Part shown: in pieces, positions 1-10,361 of the stretch
Numbering within the stretch: position 1 is the stretch's first letter
Layout of the letters: every line of letters begins with the position of its first letter
NCBI GenBank assembly: GCA_030549775.1
Contig: CM060174.1
Span: 53,446,707 to 53,510,706, forward strand
Source of the DNA: Tamarix chinensis
Taxonomy: Eukaryota; Streptophyta; Magnoliopsida; Caryophyllales; Tamaricaceae
Direction: 5' to 3'
Length of the DNA: 64,000 nucleotides
Program-made: the position numbers and the translations under genes
The notes under the pieces: generated by a model
What the model was told of the DNA's origin: nothing
Seen by the model: the letters and a program-made list of their open reading frames with translations, nothing else
Database searches by the model: none

Positions 1-959
1 ACACCAATTTTTGGCATCTTTGCTATGGATCGGTAACTTTGATTTAATTTTTCTAGTGTTTCTCATTTGTTTTTATTTATTTTGGTGTGATTTATGTGAT
101 TCTCTATCCTTTAATTGAGAGATAAGAGTGCTTATGGGCACTTAAGTATCTAAACTCATACAATTATTAGTGCTGAGTGAGTTTTTTTTATTTGAGTGTC
201 TTTTCTGTTAGTATTTCTTTGTTTTGATTCACTTTTAACCTTATATTTTTTAAGTTTTTGTGTCTACCTAGGTAACTATGGTAGGATATTTAGGTTATGG
301 ACAACTTGGAATGACCCCACATGTTGGAGTAAATGAGGTAAGTTTAATTCAACTTTATGGTAGACTTACCAGCTCACAACTCAAATTGCCAAAGTTGTTG
401 GAGCCATTACTACAACAAAAGTATGCCACATACAGGGAAATCCATATGCACACCATCCATAACTAATAAGATATAAGGGATGGATACAACCTAATGATCA
501 AGCATTCCATGTCTTCAAAGGACATGACCCCCTTACACTAGTGCATACTATTTAAGAATGAGGTATCGTCCCTACTTTGGATGGGAAACCAATGATAATT
601 TTCAAGTTATATATTGGGATACTTACAATCCTAAATATGAAGCTTCATAATATTTTTAATATCCTCAACAATAATCATCTCCAAATTCAAAACCCTTAAG
701 TTCATAAAAAATAAACAAAACCAAATTATGTCAAATTAAATAGAATGTAAGGATCTTGGTATTAGAGGGGCAAATGTGTTTTTTTTTCAACATGGTTAGT
801 CACTTAGAAGGACATAAATAGCTCCCTTGTAGTTCCATTCCAAATTCAAGTGGAAGCTATGAGTATGTGAATACCATGTCCATGTGTAATTATGAATTTG
901 TTGAGAAGGTCCTTATAGAGCTTATTGAGAAGAATGATCAAGAGGAAGAAGGGCCTATA
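1..959. other. Old repeat flank, target of element G1
   Basis: This is AT-rich sequence with only short open frames (for example 278-466), none with a recognisable domain. The right edge ends CTATA at 955-959, matching CTATA at 8201-8205 beyond G1, so 1-959 and 8206 onward were once contiguous. A plus-strand acidic run near 880-957 hints at a degraded gag-like frame, but I cannot assign it. Confidence 0.5.
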
Positions 960-976
960 TGATGCATAAAGCTAAA

Positions 977-1561
977 CCACTTCAATTGATAGGGGAATAA
1001 GATCAATGGGAGTGGTGGGATTTAACCCATACACCACTTCAAAAGGTGATTGATTAGTGGCATAAGTGGGAGGAACTAGTGTGTGCAAATTCTACATGGC
1101 TTAGTTTGGTGCCTCGATCTCTCAAGGATTTGTGGGCCAAATTCCTTAAAAGCATTGTGATGGTGTGATTGGTGACTTTGGTTTGGTCATAATTTTTTGG
1201 GTGATAAGTGGTATAAAAGAGAAGTTTAGTATTGATTAGCCTCCACAAGGTTTTTCAAAAATAGCTAAGAAACGTGGTATCTCTATCGGAGACAATCGTC
1301 TTATGGATGCCATACAAGCAAACTATTTCTTTAAAGTAAATACCAGCAATGTAAGATGCATCATCCATCTTATGATATGAGACGAAATAATCCATATTAG
1401 AAAACTAAACGAAGACTAACATAATGGTATCATTTTTCCTTTAAGCTTTAGGCAATGTTACTATGAAATCCATGCTCACATAGTCCCAATGATGGTATGG
1501 GATAGGTAAGGTGTGTAGAGTCCTTGTTAAAAGTGACTCTTTGACCTTTGGCAAGTATATC
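977..1561 (-). pseudogene. Integrase core relic of G1
   Basis: The minus strand reads KGQRVTFNKDSTH at the A1 junction, then the DDE core, including the 1054-1248 frame (MWRLINTKLLFYTTYHPKNY onward) that ends HVEFAH. A FEVVYGLNP-type segment follows near 1000-1050. Beyond 977 the reading stops at the 17-bp LTR remnant; the C-terminal part and polypurine tract are deleted. Confidence 0.78.
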
Positions 1562-3326
1562 TATAAAACCCCCATTTTACCAACTAATATTTTTTATTTT
1601 TGTGGAAGCATCAAATACTAAATCACCAGATGTTACTGCCACACTTAGCATAAGTCTGACTCCTTATATTTCTTACATTAATGCTAAGACCAAAACAACT
1701 CAACTAGATTACATCAGAAAAAATAGAAATAATACATAATAGAGTTATGAATAAATGTCATAGTACAACAATATAACCAAAGTATACAATGAAAAATAAG
1801 AGTCCAAAGGAAAACATGATTGTAACAAAAACCATCACTCAAAGGTACAACACCAATTTGTCCTAACTCTTAGACCTAAAGGCCAATTCTAAAAATAGAA
1901 CATCTTCTTAAGGACTCCACATATCCTACCCATGCTTATAAGCTTCATGTCATTCCATATCCCTCACATAGTCATCTATAAAAGTAGTATCAATACGACT
2001 TCCCCGTATTGAGTAAATCAAAATACCTCACAAGAGGCAATATACCCACATTTCACATAGTGACATAAAGATTAAAAAGCATACATGAGTACAAGGCATG
2101 ACCATAAAAATAACATTTATAGAGAAACATATATCAATGTCCAAGTCTCACCTCAATATTAAAGCATACCAAACCACTTCTAATCAACTTAAAGTGCAAA
2201 GTCATATTTGATTAGTTAAATATATTCTAATCATAATGGTAGGGCACTAAGGCAACTATTTAAACAACAATCTAAAAATAATACTAGGGTATGGCACTAA
2301 GGCATCTACCAAACCAATAAATCCAACATAAACCAAGGTAGGGCAATGAGGTAACTATTAAAGTGCAACACAAAGGGTTGAAGGAGAGGGAGGAGTTTAT
2401 GTGCAAAAGGGTGCTATAAATGGTGGAGGTTAGATTAAAATGGCTGAAGCTAGTTGTGTGGTGTTATGGTAGTTGTGGATGAATTCGAGGGGGAGGGAAC
2501 AAAAGATTTAGCTGGTGGAGATGGCATAAGAATAGTAGTTTTGACAGTTAGTGGGGAGGAGGAAACAGTGAGGGGTGCCAAAGGTAAGAAAAGAAACAAA
2601 AGTGCACGAGGAAGCGGGATGCTATTGGGTCAAGGGGAGGTTACGATATGGGTGGACAGTACAAGGCATGGAGGTTTGTTTATGGTGGTAGGTGGTTAGC
2701 TAAGGAGGTCGGCAGTAGTTGGTCTTGTAGAATAAAATTGGTGGTTGAAGGACCTACGATGGGGAAAATAGAGGGGAAGTTTAGTGCAGTAGAGGGAGCT
2801 CAAGAGAGATAGGAATTTTGTAGGATGCTGAGGGATTTTGGCACACGCATAGGAGGGTAAAAATTATATAAGTAGAGTGGCTGCATGCGGTGAAATGAGG
2901 AGCAAAACTAGGAGAGAAAAACAAGGGGAAGAGGGGAGGTATGGGAAAGAGTGACAGGGTGATAGTTGTAGGGGTAAGGAGGGTAGGGTGATGGTCAAGG
3001 GGAATTTAGTATAGATCAGGGATAGATTAGGGTAAAAATATATATGTAAAGATTTTAGGGTAAAAAATATATTTTTTTTAGAATTTATGGTTACCAGGCT
3101 AGGTTTATTTCACGAAACGAATATCAGTTACTTCTCAACCTAGGTTTAAAAATTAAAACGTACCCTTTAGCATATTTTAACCTAATTAAATTTTGTAAAT
3201 AATAAGTTGTAATAATATTACACATATTAACATTATATTTATTATTAAATATCCTAAAATAATTATTATAACTAATACACAAAATTACTAGTTATAATTA
3301 GGGTTTTCTAGGAACTGGGTGTTACA
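1562..3326 (-). mobile_element. Family-A solo-LTR-like element A1 in G1 integrase
   Basis: The plus-strand left end reads TATAAAACCCCC, a decayed TGTAACACCCC, and the right end reads GGGTGTTACA. About 75 bases inside is TACTGCCACACTTAGCA, matching the conserved box in the same place in A3-A6 (CCGCCACNCTTAGTACCA). A purine-rich GC-rich block (2370-3000) matches the leader of the larger copies; the open frame at 2454-2699 is part of it and is not taken as a gene. G1 zinc-domain and integrase-core sequence lies on either side. I could not find a matching target duplication. Confidence 0.68.
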
Positions 3327-4072
3327 ACAGCACTTTACCACTATAGATTGCACATATCCCATCATCTTAGGCTAGTAAAAATGTTTATGGAGTACATAAA
3401 AAGTCATTTTTATGCCAAAATGCCCTGCTAAGCCTCCACCATAAATTCACAAATGAGTAGTTCCCTAATGGAGCACTTCAATATGCACAACTTGTTGCCT
3501 TTGAAGAGGAACCATTCTTCTTCTAGGTGTAGACCCCAAGCCTTGTCTCGATCTTCCATGTATCTTAAAAAGTCTTCATCCATCTAGTATAGTTTCTTCA
3601 AACATCCAAATCCTAGGGAACTTGCTTCTAACATTGATAGCATATAATATATCCTAAACAATGCATTCACTACAATATTAGTCTTGCCACTCTTATGCTT
3701 AGCTACAAATGAGAAAGATTACAAAAACTCTACCCACCTAGCATGCCTAGGTTTAAGTTTGCACTACCCACTTATTTACTTTAGAGATTTATGACTAGTA
3801 TACAATACAAATTTTGATGGTCTAAGATAGTGTGACCAATGATCTAAAGCCCTAACAATAGCAAAATATTATTTTTCACTAAAGAAGGCTATTATTTTTC
3901 CTTCTTGTAGCAAGACACCACCAATTCCCATTCCACTTGCATCACACTCAATCTCAAACATCTTTTTAAAGTTACATAAAATTAATATTTAGGCCTCACT
4001 CAGATTGCTCTTGATTAGCTTGAAGTCTTCTTATGTGGACTTGGTCCATTAGAATTCCCTTTTTTTGAGGAA
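3327..4072 (-). pseudogene. RNase H and zinc-binding start of integrase, G1
   Basis: Minus-strand translation gives an RNase H start (CDASGMGIGG type), a shared tethering region with HARWVEFL, and then the beginning of the integrase zinc domain around 3330-3400, where it is cut by element A1. Several frameshifts are present. There is no open frame above 60 codons. Confidence 0.7.
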
Positions 4073-4883
4073 TTATGTGATGAGTGCTACAAGTGTGTTA
4101 AATTCTTTTATGGACCTCCTATAAAAAGAGGAAATCCTATGAAAGGATCTAATTTCAGTAATGAATGTAGGTGTAGGCCATGTTCTTATTTCCTCCAACT
4201 TTGACTCATCCATGGATATTCCATTTTTGGATACAACGAGCCCTAGAAATGTGATAAAGAAGACACACTTTTCTAGTTTACCATAAAACTTGTTACTCCT
4301 AAGAGCTAGAAATACATTTCTCAAGTGTCTTACATGATCGTCATGACTAGAAGAGTATACAAGAATATCATCAAAATAAACAACTACAAATTTAGAAATG
4401 AAGGCTTGAAGAACTTCATCCATGAGACTCATGAAGGTGCTTGGTGTGTTGGATAGTCCAAAAGGAATGACCAACCACTTGTATAATTCTCCTTTGATCT
4501 TAAAGGTAGTCTTACACTCATTTCCCCCTTCATCTTGATTTGGTAGCACCGACTCCTCTAGTCAATTTTGGAAAACATATTTTCTCCATGAAAACAATCC
4601 AACATGTCATCAAGCGTAGGTATGGAATACCTATACTTGAAGGTAATGTTGTTGATAGCTCTACTATCAACACACACTCACATTGTCCCATATTTCTTTA
4701 GTACCAAGTGGGCCAGTATCGTCTATGGGCTAAGGTATTCCCTAATGAAACCCTTTTGCAAAAACTCCTCAATTTTCTTGTGTAACTCAATTGCCTCCTT
4801 AGGATTTCTTCTATAAGCCAATTTGTTTGGGAGGTTAGCACCAGGAACAAAGTCAATTTGGTGTTTTATGTCTCTTATGGGAG
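4073..4883 (-). pseudogene. Reverse transcriptase domain of G1
   Basis: Frames 4723-4883 and 4073-4549 read through the gypsy [18 protein letters not shown], then the palm with LYKWLVIPFGLSNTPSTFMS and the catalytic YFDD at 4367-4378, then FLGLVVSKNGI and the thumb. The catalytic motif is intact, but the domain is split between frames near 4550-4720, where stops occur. Confidence 0.88.
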
Positions 4884-4888
4884 GAAAC

Positions 4889-5193
4889 TGTAACATCCCG
4901 AGTTGATACAACCATGAAGGGGTTACCTTGGAGCACTTTCCAATTGAACGATTTGACCCATAAATAAAAATGAGTCTTTTCTGCAGGCTTTTTCCCCACT
5001 CATGCGCTTCTCAAAAAAATTTAGAAAATTTCCAAAACTTCCTAGGAGGTTTGCTCATCCTAAAAATTACTCCATGGCCAGTACATTTAACTGTGATGTT
5101 CTTAGGATGGAATCACCAAAAGAATGGTATATTATGTTGATATATATAGCCAGATCAATCCATATAAAACTCCAGTTAATTTATGGTATTATA
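4889..5193. mobile_element. 305-bp LTR-like insertion in G1 pol, perfect 5-bp duplication
   Basis: It begins TGTAACATCCC and ends GGTATTATA, which is GGTGTTACA with two transitions. GAAAC flanks it at 4884-4888 and 5194-5198. Removing the insert and one duplication leaves the pre-RT reading frame of G1 continuous, so the limits are exact. It has no coding capacity and includes a TATATATA run. Size and ends suit a solo LTR of a very small (TRIM-type) element with family-A-like termini. Confidence 0.8.
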
Positions 5194-5208
5194 GAAACTC
5201 ACTAGGCA

Positions 5209-5824
5209 ATTCATTCGGGAAGACATATCCAAACTCGACAAGCACGGTTTTAACCTGAGGGTCGAGTGTGTTACGATTCTCCTTTAGCTCAGGCATTAAT
5301 AAGAAATATAAGGTATTCCCCTTTCCTCTGGCCTTTTCCAACCCCTTCTCATCAACGAACAAAGTATTCTTACAATTTTTTTCCTCCCTAAAAAGTGAAG
5401 AACAAATAATAAGGGATGTGAATACAATATTTTTTTCGCATAGTTAAAGCTATAAGTTTTCTTCCTACCATAATGCTTGACATGCCTATCAAATTTCCAT
5501 AGCCTCCTTAACACAAGTGACAAGCATCCATGGGAACTAAATAACATACAACATTATCTTGATAATTCTTCCCTATGGAAAATGGTACAACCATTTTCTT
5601 AGTGACTTCAACCATTGAGACATTACTATGCTATTGAAGCTTATAAGGCTTAGCATGGGTTTTTTTTTTGGCAAGCTAAGCTTCTCCACAAGAATGTTAG
5701 AATCCACATTTACATAACTACCATTTTCGACAATGAGGGAACATATCTTACAAAGTATGGTATAGTTAGTATGAAATATATTCTCTCTTTGGGACTCCTC
5801 TTCCATGATTTCTCTTATATGCAA
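5209..5824 (-). pseudogene. Protease and pre-RT region of pol, G1
   Basis: Two frames are recognisable. 5573-5824 corresponds to the retropepsin region (segments such as YVNVDSNILVEKLSLP). 5296-5547 carries the conserved stretch after the protease (RLWKFDRHVKHYGRKKTYSF). A short EFGYVFPNELP-type segment follows near 5209-5250, just outside the 305-bp insertion. The protease active-site triad is not clearly preserved. Confidence 0.75.
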
Positions 5825-5964
5825 AACCCAATCAAAGACTCCCCTACATCTAGTGTTACTTCTTCAACATCAGCCCCTCCCTCCATGGAAAAATGATCTT
5901 CACCATCTTCTCCTTCCAACACCCCCTCTTCTATATCTAATAACATCATCACCCTATTATTTGG

Positions 5965-6990
5965 ACACTCATTTTTATAATGCCCTATTCCTTGGAACTT
6001 AAAACATCAAACACCCTTATTTCTACTAGATTCACCCAAATCTAAACTCCCTTTACCCTTAACATCAAATGTCTTAGGGTTAGGAGTCAACTTTACAACT
6101 TCCTTGGGTGGGTATGGATTCAGCCTTAACCCTCCAATTTTTGAACTCATATTCTCCCTTTTGTGTTTCTCTACTTTTATGGATAAATGGAACAACTCAT
6201 ATAGAGTGTAATACTTGTATATTTCCACCTTCCTAGCAATGTCACTCCTTAAACCATCGAAGAACCAAGACATTGTGTGCTCCTCAACCTAGTCTCTCAA
6301 ACTCCTATATATAATCTTTCACACTCAAGGTACTTTACCTTAAGGAAGACATTTTGTTATATATGTCTTGTGAATAAGAACATGGCAAAAACCTCTCCCT
6401 CTTTAATCTTTTCATTTTCACCTAACTTCTCACTTAAGAATTTCTCTTCCTCCCTCTATGATGCACTAAATTTTCCCACCAAAAGGAAGCATGCCCTTTC
6501 AACTTGAGGACAACAACCTTAAAGGACCTCTCATCATCTAAGTACCTAGCTTCAAATATTCTATTACACCTCAACTCCCATTCTTAAAAATCCTCCAGAT
6601 TATGGGATCCATCAAACTCTAGGATCTCCAACTTGATATCATTAAAGGGCTCTCTCCCAACCAACCTTCTAGAAAAATTTCTAGAAGATGAGCTAAAGTA
6701 GGTGGAATCATCCCCTAAACCATTTTCACCTTCTTTTTCTTATGGAAGTGGACTCCTTGCTCTAGGAATGTTGGCATTTGGTACCAATGATCCCAAAATG
6801 CCCAACACCCTCCTCGCATCTGTTTGTAAAGCTTTGATGGTCCTCTATATTCTTAGGTTATGGGCTTCTTCAAGACTCAATCCTTTAGAAATAGGTAGGT
6901 TTTCCATGTTCACCAAGACTACAAGTAAAAATCCTTATGTAACCCGAGAGATGGATAAAAAAACAAGGTGGCCAAAGTTTGAGTATGGGT
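5965..6990 (-). pseudogene. gag relic of G1 with degenerate zinc knuckle
   Basis: Minus-strand frames give the usual gag order. The first piece is a segment with EFDGSHNLEDF and EWE near 6573-6640. Next is SFKVVVLKLKGHASFWWENL near 6450-6530. Then comes a segment at 6007-6273 beginning MSWFFDGLRSDIARKVEIYK. The knuckle at 5965-6006 keeps Cys, His and the last Cys, but the second Cys reads Phe. Internal stops and frame changes separate the pieces. Confidence 0.8.
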
Positions 6991-7066
6991 GGGAGAAAAG
7001 ATTAAAAAAAATCAGTAGTGAGAGAAAGTGGTTATGGTGTTGTGATGATCCAAAGTTACCAACCTT

Positions 7067-7080
7067 GAGCTTTGATACCA
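7067..7080 (-). promoter_or_regulatory. Primer-binding site of G1 (initiator tRNA-Met type)
   Basis: The minus strand reads TGGTATCAAAGCTC, close to TGGTATCAGAGC, the complement of the initiator tRNA-Met 3' end used by many plant gypsy elements. It lies three bases inside the LTR edge at 7084, which fixes that edge. Confidence 0.85.
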
Positions 7081-7083
7081 ATT

Positions 7084-8200
7084 TGATGCATAAAGCTAAA
7101 TATATTGGATTAAGCTAAGTGTTAGTGATGGAATTATGTCGATTCCAAAAAACATAAAATGTAGAGAAGAGGTAAAGAATATGAGAGGTGGAGTTAATCT
7201 TGAAATACCTTCAAGATTAAGCACTTATACTAACCAACTAAAGTTTCAACTCTTAGCTTAAATGGTGTAATATTTTGAAAACACACAATACTAACTCTTA
7301 GCCATGAAATGAAATGTTGTGTCAATAACAAGATGAAGAACTTCTAATTAAAATCTGACTTCTAACTTTACCTCTATATAGAGTGCATGCAGGACTTTAG
7401 TGAGTTGTATTACATATTTAACTCATAATGAGAAGATTTGGTTACAACCCCCACCATAGTTTATACTAACACAAGCTAACTAAGGTTGATAATCTCTACA
7501 ATCAACTATTTTTTATTGTTGAACCTTCCTACTCTTCCATCACATGATGGTTGCTATTACAACCTATGATAAGTGCTTATAAAAAACAAATTACACTTCA
7601 ATAAAGTCTAGCAACACTCTTTAACTATGCTTAACTAAGAAAGGGAAATTTTAGCTGATTGAAAGATGAATGTAGTCTCCTCGGCAGGTTGGAATTTAGC
7701 CAAAACCTTTGAGGTTTCTTCTCCCTAAATTAAGCCTGACTTGAATTCCTTTATCTCCTCAATATTTTATTCCCAAATTTCCTAAATTCTACACACAAAA
7801 TAGGGTTCAAAAGACTCCTCGACTAAAATGGTGGAGTGTAAGGATGGAGGAAATTATATCTTTGGTGAGCCACATTGAAGCCATAATGTAACCTATAAAA
7901 TGTGGCTTTGTGAAGCCATAACGTAGCCAAGATAGAGCCAGCCACATGTGGGGGTAGACGGCTTACTTTAGTGCTGCATGGCTTTTTATGGCTCCTTAAT
8001 AATCTTACTATTTATTAACCCAATTAATAAGAGTTTTTAAGTCTTCAACTTTGAAAAAATTAATAAGTAGATTATCTTTCTTTTTATTACTTAAGGGGAT
8101 GCTCTTGCATCATTGTAGCAATAAAAGAACAATCTTACTAAAATTAGGAGCATGTAAAAGAAAAGAGGCATACAAATGATAAGATTATCACTTTCATCTA
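7084..8200 (-). repeat. 5' LTR of G1 (1117 bp)
   Basis: On the plus strand it starts TGATGCATAAAGCTAAA, three bases from the primer-binding site, and ends CATCTA. The sequence beyond is CTATA, matching the base run before position 960. The ends TGATG and CATC(T)A form a near-perfect short inverted pair, as expected for an LTR with one added base. The outer boundary is inferred from this and from the target duplication. Confidence 0.68.
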
Positions 8201-8205
8201 CTATA

Positions 8206-9379
8206 GACCACTTGTAGGTATTTGTTCCTTTATTTTGCTAATAGATGATCATGAACCTCAAGGTAAGTCTTTAAACCACTTTGGTGCCAACCCTACTCTT
8301 TTTTTTTCCTTTCTTATAAGGGTATATGGATCCAAGAACGAATAAAGTGATCAAATCTTCTTCTTGGATACACCTAATAAGAAGTGAGATGCTCCAAAGG
8401 AGATGTTATACTAGAAAAAGGAGCTTAAAGATTTTGATATGGGAAAATATGTTCCTACTATGAAAGAGAAATCATCATACATTAGGATTGGGCAAAAAAC
8501 ACTTTTTATACATGCCTAAATCTCATTCTGGATAAGTTATATTCTTATTGGGTAAAGCCTTTTGTTAAAACTAACACTTAACCATTTGATATACTATAAG
8601 ATATTAGTGATCAATGTGAGGAGGGTTATGGTGAAGCAATTTCCAAGTGGAATGACCCACCTTGAGCAAGTGAACAAATACCAAATGAGGATGAAGACAT
8701 AAAAGCAAGTGTTACTTAAGAGGTAGCCTAATGAGATAAAGGAAATCTATACCATTTATTTGTTTTATTTCATTATATTTTTTCTCAATGGTTAATTTGC
8801 ATGTTGATTGTTACATCTATCTACACATTGAGAACAATGTGTGATTTAAGTGTGGGGGAATGAGCGTGTTTTGTGTGAATTTTTTGTTTGTTTTGCATAT
8901 TTCTCATCTTTTTATCCCCAAAAAAAAATCTTGCATATTTTTGGTAGTTGTAGAATCCATTAGCTAGTATATGCCAATATTATATCTTCTAAAATCATGA
9001 TTAATAGAGGTTTACAAGACTAAGATCTTATTAATTGAGTTTTTTATGTTAATTTTTGCATAGGGAATATATATTTATGTGCTAAAATGTGAAAGAAATA
9101 GGAAAATTCTATGAAGTTTTAGGAGATCAAAACTTCTTGAGATCCATATGAGACCCTAAGTGAGTTTTTGAGATATAATATGATTTCTTATCATGAGTGA
9201 TTCACATAAGTATTCAAATGTTTCTCAGCTTCATTATCATTCCTAAAACCTCAGTCATGCTTTGTTTTGGTTAATTATTTTTCATATACATGTTAATGAA
9301 CTCTAGAAATTATTAGAACTTGTACATGTACTAATCAAAGCATATAAGTTATAATTACCCTAATTAAGAAAATGATAAA
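8206..9379 (+). other. Old LTR-retroelement relic, 3' region
   Basis: No intact frame is present. At 8818-8865 the plus strand reads ACACATTGAGAACAATGTG and then TTTAAGTGTGGGGGAA. A phrase of this kind, ending in a G-rich polypurine tract, is typical downstream of pol in plant Athila/Tat-type elements; that lineage call is from memory. It is broken at 9380 by element A3. Confidence 0.5.
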
Positions 9380-10361
9380 TGTAACACCCCCAAAATTTAC
9401 TATTAAAAAAATTATTTTTTAAAATTTATATGCTTAAGTGAATACGATAAATTTTGAGGTCTACCGCCACACTTAGTACCATATCGATTTCCTTCCACTG
9501 TTCTAATACTAAATCCTAAAGCTAGAAACATACTTTGTACAAACTTAAATATATAATCATAAAACATAGTAGCGTGATAGTTAGAATATAGGAAATACAA
9601 CCTACTAATTATGGTTATAGAATAAACTTATTGGAAAAGAAAGCATAAAAGATTATAAGGAATATACTTAAACTTTTCTAGATAGTCCTACACTCTTATC
9701 CTGATGAGTATGTCTCAAGTAGTGCTTGTGAGCTAACCTGCAAAGGCCTTTACCCATTGAATATGTAGGGGCCCAAGAAAAGAACCATTCAGTACTATAG
9801 TACTAAGTAACTCTTTATACAAGACTAATATATAAGGGTTGCATGCAACACATCAGTTTCCACACATAAACACATAAACATGAAATTATACATATATAAA
9901 CTAAAATGCAATAATCATTTGAATAGCTACATGCATCAAGATTATGTATCACAAATACTCATTTACTTAGAAATAACAAAATTACCAAGGGAGATTCCAA
10001 GCGATGCTCTTTGTAGTATAATTAAAGAGCCAACATCATACTCAACCACACACACCATCCAATCAACTCATAGGAAGGCCCATAGGCCCATCAAAACAAT
10101 ACCATACACAATCCATCCCGATAGGTACCAAGGCTGCTACCATATCACATCGGTAGGTCATAATAGTTCATTCATTATTATCTGGACTCAAACCATTAGT
10201 GTCATAATTAGCCATATCTCGTACTATATCCACATAGGTTTAGAGACCCCACTATTCTTACCAGTGGACCTGTAAATATAATATAACCCAAGGTAGCATG
10301 CTTCTGGCCACTATTATCACTAATGGACCAATAAATATAATACAATCTAAGGCAAAATGAT
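9380..10361 (-). mobile_element. Family-A element A3, left segment
   Basis: It starts TGTAACACCCCC at 9380, with the box CCGCCACACTTAGTACCA at about 9464. Near 10295-10345 it carries the short repeat CCACTATTATCAC...GGACC that is diagnostic of the family. A4 is inserted after ATGAT at 10357-10361, and the same short repeat continues at 15674 on the far side. No coding capacity is apparent; the 9880-10275 frame is AT-rich and unsupported. Confidence 0.72.

Larger units (their letters stand above)
960..8200 (-). mobile_element. Ty3/gypsy LTR retrotransposon G1, decayed and interrupted
   Basis: Read on the minus strand the order is 5' LTR (7084-8200), primer-binding site, gag, zinc knuckle, protease region, reverse transcriptase, RNase H, integrase. 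This is the Ty3/gypsy order. It is flanked by CTATA at both ends. The 3' LTR is missing except for its last 17 bp (960-976), which abut the integrase remnant. Two younger elements interrupt it: 1562-3326 in the zinc-binding/integrase region and 4889-5193 in the pre-RT region. Many stops and frameshifts make it non-functional. Confidence 0.82.

Noticed and set aside
2454..2699. 81-codon frame in A1
   Set aside because: It is in the purine-rich leader of a family-A element, with no domain and no conserved counterpart frame.
1562..3326. Matching 5-bp duplication for A1
   Set aside because: Bases before (ATATC) and after (ACAGC) do not match in any reasonable alignment, so none is claimed.
9880..10275. 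131-codon plus-strand frame in A3
   Set aside because: It spans family-A noncoding repeats (CCACTATTATCAC type), and the homologous regions of A4-A6 are closed.
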